From SZUA-521 sp041738285 (GTDB taxonomy: Bacteria > Pseudomonadota > Gammaproteobacteria > Pseudomonadales > Azotimanducaceae), in assembly GCA_041738285.1 (NCBI GenBank), contig JBGSQB010000081.1:1-25116 (forward strand): DNA of 25,116 nucleotides, in the 5' to 3' direction. The stretch's first letter is position 1; every line of letters begins with the position of its first letter. A program made the position numbers and the translations under genes. The notes under the pieces were generated by a model that was not told the origin of the DNA, searched no databases, and worked only from the letters and a program-made list of their open reading frames with translations. Of this stretch, positions 22,642 through 25,116 are shown piece by piece.

Positions 22642-23109
22642 TCAGACGAGCGTCGCCAGCTGCTCTTCGATGTAGGACAGGTTCGGCACGGCCGCATTCT
22701 CGGTGCCGAGGCGCACCGCGGCCGTTTCCGCAGGTCCGAGCCGCACCGGCAGGTTGGTGACGTCTTCGTCGGTCAGGTGCACGATGCGCGGCAGCGCAGC
22801 AGCGGTTATCGCATAGAACGCCCGACCGCTGCGGTGACGGGTGCGATTCATGATGACGAGGCAGCGACCGGACTTGATGGGCGCATCGGCCGGCGCGCCG
22901 TTCAACAGTTCGAACTGCACCACCGGAATGCTCTCACCGCGCCAGGCCAGCATGCCGAGAAACCAGGGCGCTGCCCCGGTCGGCTTGCGAACCCGCTTGT
23001 AGGGTGCGATCTCGGCGACGGTGACACTGGGAAGCAGCAGCACTTTTTCCGCCAGCGGAATCAGTACGCATGCCAGTTCCTGAGTGTCTTGCGCAACCAC
23101 GGCTGCCAT
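22642..23109 (-). CDS. CheW-like chemotaxis coupling protein (ChpC type)
   Basis: The 155-residue protein is a single CheW domain. It has the alternating beta strands ACVLIPLAEKVLLLPS (about 12-27), the APWFLGMLAWRGESIPVV block (about 47-64, the counterpart of CheW's GLIxWRGxxIPVVDL) and a second beta subdomain. CheW links a kinase of the CheA group to receptors. It lies two bases after the hybrid kinase stop with AGGA well placed before ATG 23109, so the two are coupled. The order kinase then single-domain CheW at the end of the cluster matches chpA-chpC in the Pseudomonas Chp/Pil type IV pilus system, so ChpC is the likely counterpart; a PilI-like role cannot be excluded. Confidence 0.85.
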   Translation of the reverse strand: MAAVVAQDTQELACVLIPLAEKVLLLPSVTVAEIAPYKRVRKPTGAAPWFLGMLAWRGESIPVVQFELLNGAPADAPIKSGRCLVIMNRTRHRSGRAFYAITAAALPRIVHLTDEDVTNLPVRLGPAETAAVRLGTENAAVPNLSYIEEQLATLV

Positions 23110-23110
23110 C

Positions 23111-25116
23111 TTACGTCCTTTGATTGACCAGCTCGTCGATGTTGGCGAGCAATTCACTCTCCTGGAACGGTTTGCCGAGGAAACGATCGACACCGAGGCC
23201 AACCGCCCGTTCCTTGTGCTTCGACCCGGTGCGCGATGTGATCATGATGATGGGCAGCTTCGACAGGCGCGCATCGTGGCGCACCTGGCGGGCGACCTCG
23301 AAACCGTCCATACGCGGCATTTCGATGTCGAGCAGCATGATGTCCGGCCGCCGTTCCTGCAGCAGCGCGATCGCTTCGACACCGTCCTTGGCGATGATCA
23401 CGTCCATGCCCTGCCGTTCCAGCAGGCGGGAGGTCACTTTGCGCACGGTGACGGAGTCATCGACGACCATTACGCACGTTGGTCGATCTTTCTTCACCGG
23501 CTCCGCGACGGTCACGATCGTTGCAGTCTGGGTGCGAATCAACGCCAGCAGATCCAGAATCACGACCACGCTGCCATCGCCAAGAATAGTGGCTCCGGAA
23601 ATGCCGCCGACACCAGCGAACTGGGCGCCCAGGCTCTTCACCACGATCTCGCGACTGCCCTGCACGCCATCGACATGCACTGCAATGGCCCGATCGCCCG
23701 ATCGCACCAACACGACGGGCACCGAACCGCGGTCGCTACCGGCGATGTACTCGCGGCCGAGAAAGCTGCCGAGATAGCGGATGCGATAGGGGACGCCGGC
23801 GTACTCGAATCCGCCGCCATCGGGGGCATAGAGTCGTTCGAGTTCGCGCGCCGGCACGCGCACGATGCCTTCGATCGTGTTGAGCGGCACGGCGTACAAA
23901 TCCTCGCCCACCGACACCATCAGCGCGCGGTTGACCGATACCGTGAACGGCAAGCGGATCGTGAAGCGGGAACCTTTGCCGGGGATGGACATGATGGAGA
24001 TGGTGCCGCCCAGCTGCTTGACGGCGCTGTGCACGACATCCATGCCGACACCGCGCCCGGAGATCTGGGTGACGGAGCGCGCCGTCGAGAAGCCGGGTGC
24101 AAGCACGAACTGCAGCACCTCATCGTCCTTGAAGGTCGCATCCTTCGCCATCAGGCCGCGTTCGATCGCCTTGGCGCGAACACTTTCGACATCGATGCCG
24201 CCGCCATCGTCGACAATTTCGATGACGACATCGGCGCCTTCGCGCGACAACCGCAGATCGATCCGACCGCCCGCCGGTTTACCGAAGCTGCGCCGCAGCT
24301 CTGGCCGTTCAATGCCATGGTCAACCGCATTGCGGAGCATGTGTTCGAGTGGCGGCACCATACGTTCGAGCACGTTGCGGTCGAGTTCGCCTTCGGCGTT
24401 GAAGGCGTGGAACTCCACCTCTTTGCCGAGATCTTTCGCAACCTGGCGCACAATACGGCGCAGCCGTGGCAGCAATCGGTTGAACGGCACCATGCGCGTG
24501 CGCATGAGACCTTCCTGCAACTCGGTATTCAATCGCGCCTGCTGCAGCAGCAGCGTTTCCGCCTCGCGCGACTTGTATGTCAGCGTCTCTTTCAGATCGA
24601 GCATGTCGGATGCGCTTTCTGATAGACCCCGTGCCAGCTGCTGCATCTGCGAATAACGATCCATTTCGAGCGGATCGAATTCGTCGTAATTGGGACCATT
24701 CGCCACGTCGTGACGGAACAGCACCTGGGTTTCGGTTTCGATCTCGAGGCGCCGGAGTTGCTCACGCACCCGCTCGATGGTGGTTTCCATTTCGTCCAGC
24801 GCGCTGGAGAAATCACTGATGCCCTGCTCGACGCGTGACCGCACGATGCTGGTCTCGCCCGCAAGATTGACCAGCGTCTCCAGAAGCGCCGCGGAGACTC
24901 GCACGATCTCACGTGGCTCCCGCGACTTGCTCGGCTGCGCGGTCGAGTTGCCGCGTTCACGCGTGAATGCGAGCACGTCGGCAGACTCGGCCTCGGTGTC
25001 CTCTTCTTCGTCCTCCGTTTCTTTCACCGCTCGCGCCACGACCGGCGCCGGCTTCACCGGACGATCCGCGACCGGAGGCGCGGCAGGCACTACCGGGGCC
25101 GGTTTGGCCGCAGGTG
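23111..25116 (-). CDS. ChpA/CheA-type hybrid chemotaxis histidine kinase, C-terminal part
   Basis: The reading frame is open to the window edge, so the N-terminus, including any Hpt domains, is missing. The visible 668 residues or so start with a Pro/Ala and acidic linker, then a dimerisation helix pair (SAALLETLVNLAGETSIVRS), a HATPase domain with N box EHMLRNAVDHGIE, G1 VDDGGGID and G2 GRGVGMDVV, a CheW-like domain, and a C-terminal receiver (last 124 residues). Receiver residues are complete: VVDDS, phospho-acceptor Asp in LLDIEMPRMDG (codon near 23327-23329), MITSR and LGKPF. The fused receiver separates it from E. coli CheA and fits ChpA/PilL-type kinases that control type IV pilus twitching and cAMP. 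The downstream CheW-like gene supports this; no pil gene is in the window. Confidence 0.9.
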   Translation of the reverse strand, partial: PAAKPAPVVPAAPPVADRPVKPAPVVARAVKETEDEEEDTEAESADVLAFTRERGNSTAQPSKSREPREIVRVSAALLETLVNLAGETSIVRSRVEQGISDFSSALDEMETTIERVREQLRRLEIETETQVLFRHDVANGPNYDEFDPLEMDRYSQMQQLARGLSESASDMLDLKETLTYKSREAETLLLQQARLNTELQEGLMRTRMVPFNRLLPRLRRIVRQVAKDLGKEVEFHAFNAEGELDRNVLERMVPPLEHMLRNAVDHGIERPELRRSFGKPAGGRIDLRLSREGADVVIEIVDDGGGIDVESVRAKAIERGLMAKDATFKDDEVLQFVLAPGFSTARSVTQISGRGVGMDVVHSAVKQLGGTISIMSIPGKGSRFTIRLPFTVSVNRALMVSVGEDLYAVPLNTIEGIVRVPARELERLYAPDGGGFEYAGVPYRIRYLGSFLGREYIAGSDRGSVPVVLVRSGDRAIAVHVDGVQGSREIVVKSLGAQFAGVGGISGATILGDGSVVVILDLLALIRTQTATIVTVAEPVKKDRPTCVMVVDDSVTVRKVTSRLLERQGMDVIIAKDGVEAIALLQERRPDIMLLDIEMPRMDGFEVARQVRHDARLSKLPIIMITSRTGSKHKERAVGLGVDRFLGKPFQESELLANIDELVNQRT

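Noticed and set aside
23084..24622. 512-residue plus-strand frame opposite the hybrid kinase
   Set aside because: It is rich in His, Asp and Arg, as expected for the complement of a GC-rich kinase gene, and has no domain signature.

Overview
The window is a dense, GC-rich stretch of bacterial chromosome that looks like a free-living, non-enteric gammaproteobacterium. The evidence is the conserved block of a small coiled-coil gene, zapA, 6S RNA and 5-formyl-THF cyclo-ligase beside a ygfB remnant, an IlvA of the Pseudomonas type (starting MLERYVKK) divergent from rpiA, a SerA close to the E. coli enzyme, and a ChpA-like hybrid chemotaxis kinase. GTG and TTG starts are common. No tRNA, rRNA, CRISPR array, prophage or complete insertion sequence was seen.

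Layout. 1-330: window edge with a truncated ygfB-like (UPF0149) reading frame on the minus strand. 367-2392 (+): a good sigma70-type promoter, ZapB-like coiled-coil protein, ZapA, 6S RNA, 5-formyltetrahydrofolate cyclo-ligase and a peptide deformylase. 8889-2374 (-): a compact six-gene cassette in which every junction overlaps: ilvA, C39-like cysteine peptidase, RLAN/RimK ATP-grasp ligase, GCS2 carboxylate-amine ligase, N-formylglutamate amidohydrolase-like protein, META-domain lipoprotein. 8961-9626 (+): rpiA. 9627-9696: perfect inverted repeat. 9712-11079 (-): D-2-hydroxyglutarate dehydrogenase-like flavoprotein. 11250-13160 (+): unknown membrane-anchored protein, then serA. 13200-14378 (+): folE directly followed by a BLUF blue-light sensor. 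14379-15323 (-): alpha/beta hydrolase, then a second inverted repeat sharing the core ACTGTCCCC. 19759-15494 (-): tkt-pgk-fba operon. 19895-22636 (+): metK-metF-rsmE. 25116-22642 (-): partial chpA-like hybrid kinase and a CheW-like gene.

How the genes fit together. Most are housekeeping: central carbon (tkt, pgk, fba, rpiA), serine synthesis (serA with a probable 2-hydroxyglutarate-recycling partner), one-carbon and SAM metabolism (fau, folE, metK, metF), ribosome and protein maturation (rsmE, def), and cell division and transcription control (zapA, 6S). The accessory part most worth attention is the ilvA-led cassette. It joins two different amide-bond-forming ligase families, a cysteine peptidase, an amidohydrolase and a surface lipoprotein in one translationally coupled unit, so it is a candidate pathway for making, trimming or attaching a glutamyl-type peptide. 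Its product is unknown and that reading is inference. Secondary points of interest are the folE-BLUF coupling, the truncated ygfB, the placement of the cyclo-ligase ribosome-binding site inside the 6S closing stem, and a possible structured leader before metK.
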